A program made the position numbers and the translations under genes. The notes beneath the pieces are model-generated. The model was not told the DNA's origin, ran no database searches, and was given only the letters and a program-made list of their open reading frames with translations. 64,000 bases of DNA from Phaseolus vulgaris (lineage: Eukaryota; Streptophyta; Magnoliopsida; Fabales; Fabaceae), in assembly GCF_000499845.2 (NCBI RefSeq), contig NC_023756.2, positions 46,329,947-46,393,946 on the forward strand. Reading direction: 5' to 3'. Of this stretch, positions 26,521 through 38,729 are shown in pieces; position 1 is the first letter of the stretch; every line of letters begins with the position of its first letter.

Positions 26521-26992
26521 CTTTTACATGTGAAAGTGAATTTTAGTATTTATTCAATTATGTGTTGAGAAGATAGAAGAAGTGATGAAGATGATTTATT
26601 AGATATGAATGCATTGTACCTACCATTTGAAATGATTCATAAACATGACTCCATGTTGAATTATGAGATTAACCACATTTTTACAAGTTTAGCTAAAATA
26701 ATTGGATTGTTATATTTAGGAGGATATTTTTCTTGTGTTTATTAAGTGAGTATATGAACCTACATACATTTTATAAGTATAAATATTTATAGGTAATGTA
26801 GATATTTGTTACAATATATAAAATTTGAAATTAAAATAAAATAAAATGAAATTAGAAATGTATTACCAAATTAATCTCTCAAATGTCTAAAATTATAAAA
26901 AACAACAGTGGCTTAAAAATCTGCATTACTTGGCGTTGATTAAAGTTTTAATTAAGAATAACTCAATTCCACAATTTTATCATTACCAAAGA

Positions 26993-27316
26993 CTAAACAG
27001 AGAAGAATAAAAAAAAAGTTTGGACACTGTGATGAAAACAATAACTAAAGTTCACTGGGGTTCTATGGAAGAGTCTTCTGAGTGAAAAACCAAGCTGAGC
27101 ATTAGATGGGTAGGAGTGAAGGGGAGGATCAGTGTTGTTGTATTCATTGATGTTTGTTTGGTGTTGGTGGGATTGTTGAAGAAGTAGTGAGGGTTGAGGA
27201 GAAGAAGGGTCAGAGAAAGTAAAAGCAGTGATGGTTTTGCCCAAAGAAGGGTTATCTGGTGGTGGGAGGGAGATTATAACAACACCTTTTATCTGAGGAA
27301 ATTGATCGTCATCCAT
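26993..27316 (-). CDS. Unrecognised 107-codon ORF, Pro/Ser/Gln-rich
   Basis: An open frame between the two segmental-duplication copies, outside both. The predicted protein begins MDDDQFPQIKGVVIISLPPP, continues with a Ser/Pro/Gln-rich stretch (about residues 35-70) and ends with an RRLF motif and a Phe-rich tail. The composition and the more balanced base use compared with the surrounding AT-rich DNA suggest real or formerly real coding sequence, perhaps the first exon or N-terminal remnant of a larger membrane protein. I recognise no family, no catalytic motif and no neighbour that explains it. It could also be a chance frame. Confidence 0.35.
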   Translation of the reverse strand: MDDDQFPQIKGVVIISLPPPDNPSLGKTITAFTFSDPSSPQPSLLLQQSHQHQTNINEYNNTDPPLHSYPSNAQLGFSLRRLFHRTPVNFSYCFHHSVQTFFLFFSV

Positions 27317-27319
27317 ATA

Positions 27320-28028
27320 TGTAGCAGAATATAAGGTGAATGAGTAAAATTCTCAGCAATAAGACTCATTCATTTAGAATGGAGTGGCTAAGACTAGTTT
27401 ACTATACAACATTTTAAATCATGTCCACAAGTTTTGTAACTTAAGAGTGTTATATAATATCAATGTATTTTGTGATAATCAAAGAGGTCTAAAAATAACA
27501 TTTATTATAAAAGAACAAAACACAAAAGTATTAGATTATGTTATATTAAAGACATTATCTTAAAGGAAATTGTACACATTAGGAAGAATCGTATTTAAGA
27601 AAATTAAACAAATTTTATCACTAAAATGATTTTCTCAATCAATTTTAAACGTTCTCTAAATTTATTGAAGATGATTAAGCAAAACTTAGTATAGTTAAGG
27701 ACTAAGACTTAATTATGTCAATGTATTATTTCTTTGCTAGATATTTAATTATGTTTTTTTGAATGATTACGTTTTTCTTTTAGAAAAGGGAACTGTGTAA
27801 TTCTATTTATATTATAAAGCAATATAAAGGAGGATAAGTAAGTAAAAATGTATTTTTCAGACTTATTAAGAATTACTAAATGCAAGTACGAAGTTCTATA
27901 GAACTATTTAAGGTGTAGTTGAGGTAAAGAAAAATTATGTGAAAACTTAGAATGTTGAATTTTCAATTTTTATTTTTGACACTGATTAATTTGGTCATAT
28001 ATCAATAATTATATCTAATTTATATTCA
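27320..28028. other. AT-rich intergenic stretch, nothing recognised
   Basis: No supported coding frame, RNA gene or repeat with clear ends was seen here. It separates the unrecognised ORF from the P450 relic. Confidence 0.5.
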
Positions 28029-28232
28029 TCTCCTTCACGACCATAGTCAAATATCTTAGTTTTGGTAAATCAAGCTCCTCCACCATCTTGTTCATTCCAA
28101 CCACATGTTTTAGCTCCTCTTCAACACTTTCCATCACTCTTAGATGTCACACAAGTTCTGAAATGGTCCATTCAATCACGTTGCTATGTCAAACACAATA
28201 CCCTTTATGTTTGTTTTATCAATTATAGTGCA
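28029..28232 (-). pseudogene. P450 exon-2 relic (I-helix to K-helix region)
   Basis: Read on the minus strand, this short segment follows exon 2 of genes 3-5 closely: sequence for IDKTNIKGIVFDIA at the start of the I-helix, then EW.ISELV, then the VVGMN region and the start of the conserved VVKE segment. Homology is broken by frameshifts, stops and an I-helix deletion of about 18 bases. Neither the heme loop nor exon 1 is nearby. It is a decayed fragment of a sixth P450 copy in the locus. The plus-strand open frame that overlaps it is only an antisense shadow. Confidence 0.75.
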
Positions 28233-28469
28233 TCTTCAACATGTGGATGTATTGGTTGGTTTTTCAACCAAAGTAGTGTGTTAATGAAATCATTAAGGTG
28301 GTGTGTAGGACGTAGATTAATGAGACTAGGGGGAGCTAGGAGAATGAGTTGTGTTAGAGGAAACATAGTTTCTTTAGTTTATTCTTTGTGTGTGAAGCTT
28401 TGGAGATGGCAAAAAGAATTGATTGTAACCTGTATTTATATCTTTCTCTTGCATGAATGAATTCATGTT

Positions 28470-29522
28470 GGGTGATAAAAGACAAATGTGATTTTTAATA
28501 AATTTTCACCTAAAGAAATTTGAGTTTGAGTTTTTGAATAAAACAACGTTAAGTAACATTATTAGCATTTTTCAAATCAATCTTTCAAACTCTGACGAAG
28601 TATACATGTATTGTTTAAGTGATAAGAATGTGTATATGTAACGCTTGAAAAATAGTAAAGAAGATTAACGTCTCTTTACGATTTGGGACGATTCTACTTT
28701 AGATACCTCTAATTGTTTTTGTTGATGATTATAGATTTTTACTCATGAAATCAGATAATGGATTTTGTGATGATTGAAGAAAAATCCTGAAGGATTCATT
28801 CAAATCTATTTGACCACCAAAGTAAGCATTGATAACTAAAATTAGCAATGATCGGGTCGTTGTTTTGTGTATGATTAAAAAATTTGCAGGATAAAGATAT
28901 CAAAACATATCCCTAGAAAATGACAATCATTGAACATGAAAAAAATGTTTTCAGTTGCTTTTTTGTTGTCAAAATTAAGAATTTCTTTATTGTTTTGGTG
29001 GAGAAAATGTTTTAGATTAAGAGAAAGTTCATTACCTTATAAGATAAATCTGAATGCAAACCCATAACTAGAAGATTCGACCGAATGTGTTGACTCTCAT
29101 GGTTAAATTAAGAATTACATCCACTATCTTTGATGATAAGAATTAATGAATTACGTGTTTTAAAAAAATCTTCAATAACATCAATTGAATCTCATCCTTC
29201 ATTTTCGATCGAATCCATTTTCTGCATTATGTTATTTCTTTTCCATGTTTTGTTTTGCAATGTTGATTTTCTAGTCCAATTTCGAATATTAGAATATTGA
29301 ATGTTTCGTGCACCTATAGCCAAAATCTTGCTTTTGTTTTGCTCGGGCTAATAATTAAGCAATCCTATCTTTATAGTAATATTAAGAAGATAAGGTAGTT
29401 GCGTGGGGAACTATTTTGTCTTTTGTTTTTGTTATTGAACCATATTGTGTATCTTTCAAGCTAGTGCAGGAATATTATAAAATATTGTAAAAGAAGTACA
29501 AAAATAGTAGAAGTACTTTTCA
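28470..29522. other. Intergenic stretch, nothing recognised
   Basis: This lies between the P450 relic and the start of segmental-duplication copy 2. I see no long open frame, tRNA-like structure or terminal repeats. Confidence 0.5.
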
Positions 29523-29766
29523 TGTTGTCTTTTTGTATTATACAATTAACACCACAACAATCAGAGCATTGGGTTTTATGGGTAATGATACGTTGACTAC
29601 TCATATTTTTTATACAATCACATTACAACTCTCAATACTATTATTTTAATACTTTTTCATATCATTTAATTCCAAACTTACTCTTTATTTATATATTTCT
29701 TTCTAAATCTATCACATCAAGAGTTGTATATAACTCTAAGGATCGTCAAAGTATCATTTTCCGGGT

Positions 29767-31802
29767 TTAATCCATTCCAACTTCACCTGTTAGGCGATAA
29801 GTTGGCACAGCTAGCAAATGCTTACTTCTTGGCATTGTGAGACCAAATTTCTCAGTCATGTCCAACTCATCAGGGGACATGCCTGATGGAAGTTCCCAGT
29901 TGAAGCAATGAACCAATTGAGAAAGAACAATCTTAACAGTGGTTAGACCCAAATGAATCCCAGGACACCCTCTACGACCAGAACCAAATGGTATGAGTCT
30001 AAAGTCAAATCCTTTGATGTCCACATTGTTGTTGGTAAATCTTTCAGGATAAAACATTTCAGCATTATCTGACCAAACTTTAGGATCTCTCCCCACAGCC
30101 CATGCATTCACTATCACCCTTGAATTTTTCTTTATGAAATAACCATCTATAGTAACATCTTCTCTACACTCACGAGGTACTAGCAAAGGTACAACAGGGT
30201 ACAATCTTAGTGTCTCCTTCACCACTAAGTCCAAATAAAGCAATTTTTCCATATCAGTCTCCTCCACCTTTCTTTTCATTCCCACTACACTTTCCAACTC
30301 ATCTTGAAGTTTCTTCATCACCCTTGGATGCTTTAAGAGTTCAGACATGGCCCACTCAACCGATGTGGAAGATGTGTCAATTCCTGCAATAATCATAGTC
30401 ATCACGACAGCCTTGATATGCGTTCTTTCAACCACAGGACCATGTTCATCGTGAGGATCCAGGGGTTGATGCATAAGTGCAAGGAATATGTCCACAAAGT
30501 CCTTTTGGCCTTTTTCTTCTTTATCAGAATATTGTTCATGGTCTCTGATAATCTGCTCCAGGACTACGTCAAATGATTTGCTCACTTTCTTTAATCGTCT
30601 TACTAGTCCCTAATATAACAATGATTGAATTAATATCTCATTGTTTAAGGATAAAATCATAAGTCATAAATAAATAAGTGAATAATGAAATGAAAGTTAC
30701 ATCAGAAAATTAAATCAAATTGTTAGTTTTGACGAACTTCCTAGTATGAATATTTATTCAACACATATTTTGTCATTCAAAACAATCTTCTTTAGGACAT
30801 TACTACTTAAGGGATTAATCTCTTTTAACCAATGTTTTTTCATATTCATAGATGATAGACCTCAAGATAAAATTTCTTACCTCATGATTAAAGAACAAGG
30901 TTATATGTCAATTATGTTACACTGTGATGGTAGAAAAAGCTTGAATTGTTTAATTCTAAGGACAACATAATTTAACCATCTAAATAACAATAAAATCTAA
31001 ACTATGAAAGATCATTAACAAAATATGCAACACAACTACATGTTCAGAATCAAAAGTAATATGATACGGGATATGCCAAGTGTTTACAATATCTAGTAGC
31101 ATTTCATACCTGAAGATCAAACATACGTAGCCAAGGTAAATAATCTGCAACATTGAAAGTTCCTGCCAAGTCCAATACTTCACGAACAAGGTTCTTTACA
31201 TCAAATCTATCGTCCTTACTGCAATCAAAGATCATTTTAAAGGTGACATTCTCGATGATATTGCCTGCAGTATCACTAAGATCTATAACCTCACGCGATG
31301 ATGCTGTTTTCTGGAGAAACCTGACACACTCTGCCAACTGCTCACTTCTCAAAGGAGAAAACATCTCAACTTTTGATGCAATCAGAAGTTGTACTGTGCA
31401 CAGTTTCCTCATGTTGCGCCAGTAGGGACCATACTCAGAAAATACTAAGCCCTTGCCACCATAGGAAATATAGTTGGATGAGATGCTTTTAGGCCTAGAA
31501 GCAAAAGTAATGTCATGGGTCTTGAGGAATAGTTCGACTATTTCAGGTGAGGATATCACAATGGTTGGAACTTGTCCTAGCTTTAAGGACATTATAGGTC
31601 CATAAAATGCTGCAAGGGATTGAAGGGTGCGGTGTGGTAGTTTCCCTAGCATGTGGAGATGACCAATAATTGGTAGGGTCTTGGGACCAGGTGGATGTTT
31701 TCCATTTTCTTGACCTTGTTTTGGTTTTAACACAACAATTGATAAAATAAATATAAATATCACAAGGAGTATTGCAGGAATAGCTAATGTTTGAGGTAAC
31801 AT
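29767..31802 (-). CDS. CYP736A: Cytochrome P450 gene 2, CYP736A-like, two exons
   Basis: Close duplicate of gene 1 with the same layout: exon 1 at 31802-31110 (231 codons), a 500-bp GT-AG phase-0 intron, and exon 2 at 30609-29767 (280 codons plus stop), total 511 residues. All hallmark P450 parts are canonical here: N-terminal hydrophobic anchor, PPGP hinge, FASRP, helix-C WRNMRK, I-helix AGIDTSS with its acidic residue, K-helix ETLR, PERF, and FGSGRRGCPG around the heme cysteine. It is therefore the better candidate for an active enzyme of this pair. The acceptor site reads TTAG instead of the CAG of gene 1, still a legal AG. Substrate and pathway cannot be inferred; the CYP736A assignment rests on remembered resemblance to soybean proteins. 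Confidence 0.93.
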
Positions 31803-31845
31803 TTCTGATTTTTCTTGATTAAAAATGGAGAATGTTTGGAGTATT

Positions 31846-31854
31846 CCTTATATG
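31846..31854 (-). promoter_or_regulatory. Probable TATA box of P450 gene 2
   Basis: Minus-strand CATATAAGG, 44-52 bases upstream of the start codon at 31802, identical in sequence and spacing to gene 1. The proximal promoter is nearly identical between the two genes, so any expression difference would have to come from farther away or from chromatin. Confidence 0.45.
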
Positions 31855-33173
31855 ATCTTAAGGTAACCAAGGCTTTGTCATGTCATGGACATAATTTCCT
31901 GCTACAAAAAAGATATGGGTGATTGCAGAGTGAATGATGGCTTAGAACATTAAAATAAAATAGAAAGCAAAATTATACTTCATGTAATCAATAAATCATA
32001 CTTGTTAAACGAAAATTTGATGATTCAGGTCTTGAATTGATTCACGTTTTGTTATTGAAATTAAGATAAATGTACAATTCAAGCATATATTAATGCATCA
32101 TTATTTTTTGAAACTCTATCCAATCCATTTCAAAACTTTAGATCAATATGTACTCCTAAGTTTAAATGGATGAAAGATAAAGAATAACAAACTGAAGTCT
32201 AGGAAAACTTGTTTAAGTATGTACTAGAAAGACTAACATATGATTCGTACCAAACATTTTTTATCTACACGCAAGTCTCAACTTCAAAAGTTAGAGTAAG
32301 TTTATTGTATAAATCACCCTATGTTTACAAATGTGTCTCATACAAAAAAAATTCTTCAATTTCTCACTACTTAGTGTCTTAATTTACATAATTTGACTTT
32401 ATCAGTGAAACAAATGTATCTCTTTTCTTTTCAAACATAGATTTGTTTACTTATTATTACAAATTCAATATATCATCTCACCTATGAGGTCTCAAATAAT
32501 CCAATCTAATCATAACATGTATCAATTTAATGTATTTTGATATAATTATTTAAATGTAAGCTTAAATAGACTGAATATTACAAAAATAAACATATATATA
32601 TATAATATCACACGAATTAGTTTGAACTTAAATATATTTGTACTCTACTCACACATGCTTGAGGAGGTTATTTTTAAGTGTATCTTACGGTATGGGATAT
32701 TTTACAAAAAGACAAAAAGATTGATTTGATTATGACTTAGCAGGTGATCTAGATGATAAAAAAGGACATATCATTGTCTTTTTATGCTTGGAACAAACAT
32801 TATTTCAATGATCTTCTAAAAAACAACTCATTGTTATTTTCAATTTTTTTTAATATGGAAATTTATTGGTTCCTTAGAATGTTTATTGTTTTGTAATGTG
32901 CATATTTTAAAAGGTTATATCAAATATAGAAATCAAATGTAGAAAGAGAAAATTTGCTAAAGAGATTAAACATCTCAACCCAAACATGAAAACACCTTTC
33001 TTTCCATAAAGAATTAAATAGCTTGACAAATGACAAATTAAAATCAATATCACTTGGGTTGGGAACCAGATTCTTGTGCTGGCAGCCAAAAAGTGATCCT
33101 ACACAAACATTTTTATTCTAAAATAAACCTACTAACAAATCATTAAACAAAAATTAACTTTTTAAATTAAAAA

Positions 33174-33588
33174 ATAATTAGGTACTATATTAACTAAATT
33201 AAATATTATTTTAAAAATTAAAAAATTATTAATTTTTAAATTAATTTCTATTATTAATAAATAATTTTTAAATTGATATCTAGTTTGTTATTAAAGTTTT
33301 AACTACTAATTTAAAATTTAAAATTTGATAATGTTGGAAATTTCACATCGACTAGATATTAGAGTTTTCCATAGTATATAAGTGGGTGCAAACCTCACTT
33401 TATTGAAACGGTTTTATGAGGTTGAGTTAGGCTTAAAACCCACTTCTTAATCGATAACAAAAATTTTGATAACTAATTAAATACCAATTCTAAAACAATT
33501 TATCAATTATAAAAACAAATTTAAAAACTAATAACTTTTTTAACATCTAAAAATATCTAATTTAGTCAATATAGCAATTAATTATTTT
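33174..33588. mobile_element. AT-rich fold-back (MITE-like) element, copy 2
   Basis: The diverged equivalent of the element at 21932-22201. The left 'aataattaggtactatatt' and right 'atatagcaattaattattt' ends are still roughly complementary. It has been interrupted by the LTR-like insertion at 33332-33452. Confidence 0.45.
33332..33452 (+). mobile_element. 121-bp TRIM-like solo LTR
   Basis: The element starts 'tgttggaaatttcacatcg' and ends 'cccacttcttaatc'. It is flanked by a perfect 5-base duplication, gataa at 33327-33331 and 33453-33457. It is missing from the corresponding place in copy 1 (about 22075-22090). The interior 'ataagtgggtgcaaacctca' and 'ggttgagttaggcttaaaac' recurs in reverse at 41135-41254. 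Size, TG start and 5-base duplication fit a solo LTR of a miniature LTR element; the family name is not certain. Confidence 0.75.
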
Positions 33589-34009
33589 TTTGGGTCTATT
33601 TAATTTAATGATTCTAATAGTGTAAGAGTATTACTAGCTTTCTGAAACTCTTGATATAATTACTAACAATTTTAAGTTAAAACTATTATTACTATAATCT
33701 CTAACATAATTAAAAATATTAAGAGATCTTATAAAAAATAATGAACAAAATAGATAAATCGTATAATTTTTTACAATAAGTTGTCTCACTTGACCCACTT
33801 ACCAATTTTTATAATTTTTACTATTTTAGTAATTAATGGGATAAAAGATTAGGGCAGTTACTTATTTAGTGGGATTTGGTAGTTGCAGAATAAACTATAA
33901 TTTTCTTTTATACTATTGTTGAAGAATAGATACACATGTCTACAACTTACTTTTTTCTTTATCTGGTGTAGGTAGAACTGTTCATAAGAAAAACTGGTTC
34001 TGAAACAAC

Positions 34010-34360
34010 ACAGTATAGTAAACAACACAGTTTCTGAAGTTACAGTGACATGATTCAAGAAATCAGGTGTAAAATTAAGACTTTAGAGTCTCCCAAATTC
34101 CATAAATAAAACCTTGAATAAGACAACATAGGAAACTTTTGAGACAACAACAACAATACTCAAAGGTTTAGTATGCTTTATCTCATTACCCAAAAGAGAA
34201 AAATAAAAGTATGAATAAACAACACAGTTTTTGAAGTTACAGTGATTCAAGAAATCAGGTGTAAAATTAAGACTTTAGAGTCTCCCAAATTCCATAAACA
34301 CATAGAACAAGACAACATAACAAACTTTTGAGACAACAACAGCAATACTCAAAAGATGAA
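34010..34360. repeat. Local tandem duplication, copy 2 only
   Basis: The segment with 'aagaaatcaggtgtaaaatt' and the following 'gactttagagtctcccaaat' occurs twice, near 34057 and 34249, with one equivalent in copy 1 (about 22633). The unit is close to 190 bases. It lies just upstream of the leader-like segment at 34380-34480. Confidence 0.8.
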
Positions 34361-35592
34361 AATAAAAATAGAATGAGAGAGAGGTACCTTAGTTTGTGAT
34401 GGTGTGGATCCAATGAAGAGAAATGAGTTGTGTTGGAAACTTCTGCAGAGAGAGTGCAGATAAAGAAGATCTGAGGAAAAGAAACGTTAGAAGGTGAAAC
34501 AAGTAAAGCAGAATAACATTAAAGAAAGAAAGAAAGAAACAAGTGGTTGTTTGGTGTGCATGAAAGTGAATTGATTTTGGAATTTACTTTATATGGATAA
34601 ATGGAAAGATTGACTTTGTGTTGCACATTCTTACCCTTGGAACACCAATGCCACTTTCTACTTCATATCTCCCTTAATGCCTCCTTATTTTTAACTACTT
34701 TCTATATTTTTGTTTTATTAAAAAAATATATAAATATGGGGATTTTCTTTTACTAAAATAGTATAATTTTATAAATTAATTATCAAAATGAATCAAATAT
34801 AAAAAAATTATTCAAATAGATAAGTCTGGTCAAATTGACACGAAACACGAATTCATTGTGAATAAATTATATCAAAATGATACGATTTCAGTGTATTTCA
34901 GTGTATTTAATCTGACACAATTTCATTGTGAATAAGTCATATATTATCTTGGGTAAACTAGAACTCACTTATCTATTTTGATTTTTTTTTCAAATTTTTA
35001 CCTATTTCAATAATTACCTATGAAATTACCCTAATCACCTATCTAACTTTATATAAATGGATAGCTAGAAGCCACACATGCTAATGTCTTATACAAAGAG
35101 ACCAACTTCTATACCAACAATTATAATAAAAAGGTGTCCTCTGGAGGGGATGATGTTTGTTTATTTTGATTCTGTCCACAAATATGAGGACAAGTATTTT
35201 TAGATCACAAACTCCATACTCATTTAAAAGTTGTGCTATTAATGATGATTTCTAAATTGTTTCATGATATTTCAGTTGGTTGTGTGATGTTAACTGTGTT
35301 GTATTTAAAATTGTAAAACAATGATTTCTTATATATTATATAAACTTTTAAATTTAGATATGATTTAATTTCGATATCATTTAAGTTATTATAATAAAAT
35401 AATATTCATTTTTATTGTATTTAAAAAATATATATATATATATATATATATTTGTTAAAGATATAGTTTAAATATTATCTTAAATAAAAGATATTATATG
35501 ATTTGATAGAAATATATTTTATCAAACATTATTTATTATTAAATATAATTTTTTCTTATTGTTAGATATTTTCTTCATTATAAATAAGAATG

Positions 35593-35903
35593 ATATTAGT
35601 ACAAACACACAATTATTTCAATATGGCATTTGATTAGTACCTTTCTCATTGATTTGTTTTACCATAAACTAGTTGTTAGGTCATGACCTTTTTCCTAGTT
35701 GAGGTTTGGGAATATATTTTGAAAATATAAGGAATATATTATGAAAGAGTTTGTTATTTATTTTATTCATGTACGTCATAGAAAAAAATGTAACAAATAT
35801 TAAATATTAACAATATTTTAATCTTATTTTTTAAATCTATATAATAAATAAATATATTTTTATGTTTTATGTAAAAGATATTTAAAAAATTATAATTGTT
35901 TTG
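35593..35903. repeat. Copy-2-specific insertion carrying a duplicated 150-bp module
   Basis: Copy 1 runs directly from 'cattataaataagaatga' into 'aaagaatgttgccgacag' (about 23515-23540), while copy 2 has about 310 extra bases. The second half, from 'gagtttgttatttattttat' to 'aaaaaattataatt', is a further copy of the module found at about 25073-25235 and 37457-37615. The first half has no partner I can see. Confidence 0.7.
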
Positions 35904-38729
35904 AATGAAAAGAATGTTGCCGACAGTTTAATATGCAGTGAATGCTCTTCTTAACAAGACTCCAATTGTTTTGGTGCAAGCAACAGTTAACACACAAGTA
36001 ATTTAAAAAAAAAATTAAAAAAAAAATATAAAATGGACCTCACCACTTATTAAATATTTATACTCAATTCAAGAGGTTAAGAAAATAAAATTCTTAAAAA
36101 AATTTAAAAAGTTTAAAGACAAATTAGAAAAGCAAAATAAAAGAATAGGTTAAATCAAAGAAAGTAAAAATGTGACAAGAATGTAAATATGACAAAGAGA
36201 AAAACACTTTTGAAAGACAAGATAATCTAAATAATATATTTAGAATTACCACTAGAAATATAAAACAAATTAAATAAGCTAACAATTAATCTTCAATAAA
36301 CAAGATTTTTCTAATAATTTAATTCAAGACTAAATCTCATAACTAAAAAAAATAGAACAAAGTGAATGAGAAAAATCTTAGACAATCCTTTGAAATCTTG
36401 TGTGAGTTTTGCAGCCACATATTTGAATTCCTCAAAGTCATATTAAAATGGAAACATGGAAACGTGGAGGCCACTTCATCCAAAAAATCAAAGGCATGTT
36501 TCTGTCTCTACTTCACGTGGTGTCAAAATTCAAAGTCAAATTCAATTATACTAATTTTAAAATGCAAATTAACTTCCATTTAGTTTTTTTTTTAATTTTT
36601 TTATTAATAAGTATAAATTATTTATATATTATTTTTTTAATATATTTTGGTTTAATTTTTTTATTTTCTTATATTTTTTTAATAATATTTTTATATAATA
36701 ATAAATAATTGTTGTTTCTGGAGGTGTAAAGTTTTATATTAATATCCAGATAGTTATTAATATCCAGATAGTTTTTATAAAAAAAAATTACATCCAAAAC
36801 ATTCAAATTGAATTTAACTATTTATTTCTTAAAACGATTTAATTACATTTGTTATTTCTTAAAATAAAATAAAAAATATTCTAAAATTGCACAAGTCATA
36901 CATATTAAGATTTAAGTGGAAATAGATATAATTAAGTTATAAATATAACAAACGTCAGTTTAATATAAAATGAAGATAAAATCATATATAACAATTACCC
37001 AATTTTAGAATAATTTTTCTTCACAATTCAAAAAATATGAAATAAAATTACGCCATTTTGCAATAAAAACCAAATTCAAAACTTGGTTCCCTTATCAAAA
37101 TTTCTCAAATGTAAGAATGTGCATCTTCCAAATTCCTCCAATTTCAACTAAATTTGCTTTTTGCACCAACAAAACTCATGTTCACAGTTGGTTCAAAGGA
37201 ATTCTGTTTATGCACTGAATCATAAATTTTGAATTAAACAACAATTTCTTCAAATTAATTGCATCGTAACAATCTAGCATGAAAACTGTAATAATTTCAA
37301 ATTAATTTTTATTTACATAATAATGGCTAACATAAAAAATTTATATAAAAAAAAAACTAATTTCAATCATTCCAGTATATGTTCAATAAACAAAAATTTA
37401 TTAAAACAAAATACAATAGTACAACTGAAAAAGCCCAAAGCTCAATAATAAGTAAAGAGTTTGTTATTTATTTTATTCATGTACTTCGCATATAGAAAAA
37501 ATGTAAAAAAATATTAAATATTAACAATATCTTAATTTATGTTTTAAATCTATATAATAAAGAAATATGTTTTTATCTTTTATGTAAAAGATATTTTAAA
37601 AATTATAATTATTTTTAAATGAAGAGAATGTTGTGTGATAGTGAAATATGTTATCCCTCTTTGAATCAAAGGCATCTTTCTCTCTCTCTATCTATGCTTC
37701 ACGTGGTTTCAGAATTTCAAAGTCAATTTCAATTGAACTAATTTCACATTGCAAATTCTCTTTAATTAATTATTACACCCAAAGCATTCCAACTTAATTC
37801 AACCTTTTTTTTCAAAAACAATATAATTTCATTTTATATTTCTTAAAATAGATAAAAAATCTAAAATTAAACAAGTTGTACATACTTCCATTTACATGAA
37901 ATTTTATATAATTAGATAATAAGTATGACTTCAATTTAATATAAAATAAAAATAAAGTTGTATAGGTTAAGTACGAGAGATTCGATTTAATATAACCTTT
38001 TTCTTATTTTTATTCACTTTTAACTCTTTTTTTTCTTAATTTAAATAACTTAATTTTTATACTTAGTTTCTCTCATTTCAATAATTTCTTAGATTTTTCA
38101 CATGTGAATGTGAATTCGGTATTTATTCAATTATGTGTTGAGAAAATAGAAGAAGTGATGAAATGATTTATTAGATATGAATGCATTGAAATGTCTCATA
38201 AACATGATTTCATGTTGAATTATGAGATGACCCACATTTTTACAAGTTTAGCTAAAATAATTGGGTTGTTATATTTAGGAGGATATTTTTCTTTGTGTTT
38301 ATTAAGTGAGTATATGGTTTACTATTAAATTTAAAATTTAAAATATACTTACAAATTTATAAATATTAAAATATTATTTTCAAAATTGCTTGAGATACCT
38401 ATAAAATTTTAGTCTCCTATCTAAAACTGATTGTTATTATCTATTTTACTTTTTATTTATTTATATAATTCAATGATAAACCCTACCAAAATCAATAATA
38501 TAGACATGGGTTAGAATTTATTCTTAGTTGTAATCTTCAATAAAATAATGACGAAAATGTCTTCTAGCACTGTGCCTTGACTGAGATCAGAGGCACATGG
38601 CAGACAATATATATTTTAATACATAAGAAAATATTTTCATTTTAAATAGTTTTTTAATATATATAACTTAAAATCAAAGTCATGACAATTTTTTAATAGG
38701 AGTTTTGATTATGTATTTAAACACGTTAC

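Larger units (their letters stand above)
18163..26757. repeat. Segmental duplication, copy 1 (contains P450 gene 1)
   Basis: This stretch matches 29523-38318 almost throughout. The match starts at 'tgttgtctttttgta', includes the complete P450 gene and about 6 kb upstream of it, and ends after 'attaagtgagtatatg'. Differences between the copies are discrete: copy 1 has a LINE insertion at 25727-26520, and copy 2 has insertions near 33332, 34010 and 35593. The sequence upstream of the gene is extremely AT-rich. Apart from the gene, the fold-back element and the LINE I see no supported coding sequence here. Confidence 0.92.
29523..38318. repeat. Segmental duplication, copy 2 (contains P450 gene 2)
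   Basis: Partner of 18163-26757, in the same orientation and offset by about 11.4 kb. Copy-specific features are a 121-bp LTR-like insertion at 33332-33452, an internal tandem duplication at about 34010-34360, extra sequence at about 35593-35903, a longer (AT)n tract near 35430, and absence of the LINE found in copy 1. The similarity stops near 38318, directly where the sequence shared with block A and the right window edge begins. Confidence 0.92.

Noticed and set aside
28062..28460. A 132-codon plus-strand frame
   Set aside because: Its first part is antisense to a decayed P450 fragment on the minus strand; the rest has no recognisable protein character.
30210..30392. Plus-strand frames over P450 exons (also near 42145, 49520, 56218, 57911, 44222)
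   Set aside because: These are antisense shadows of P450 exons and recur only because the exons are duplicated.
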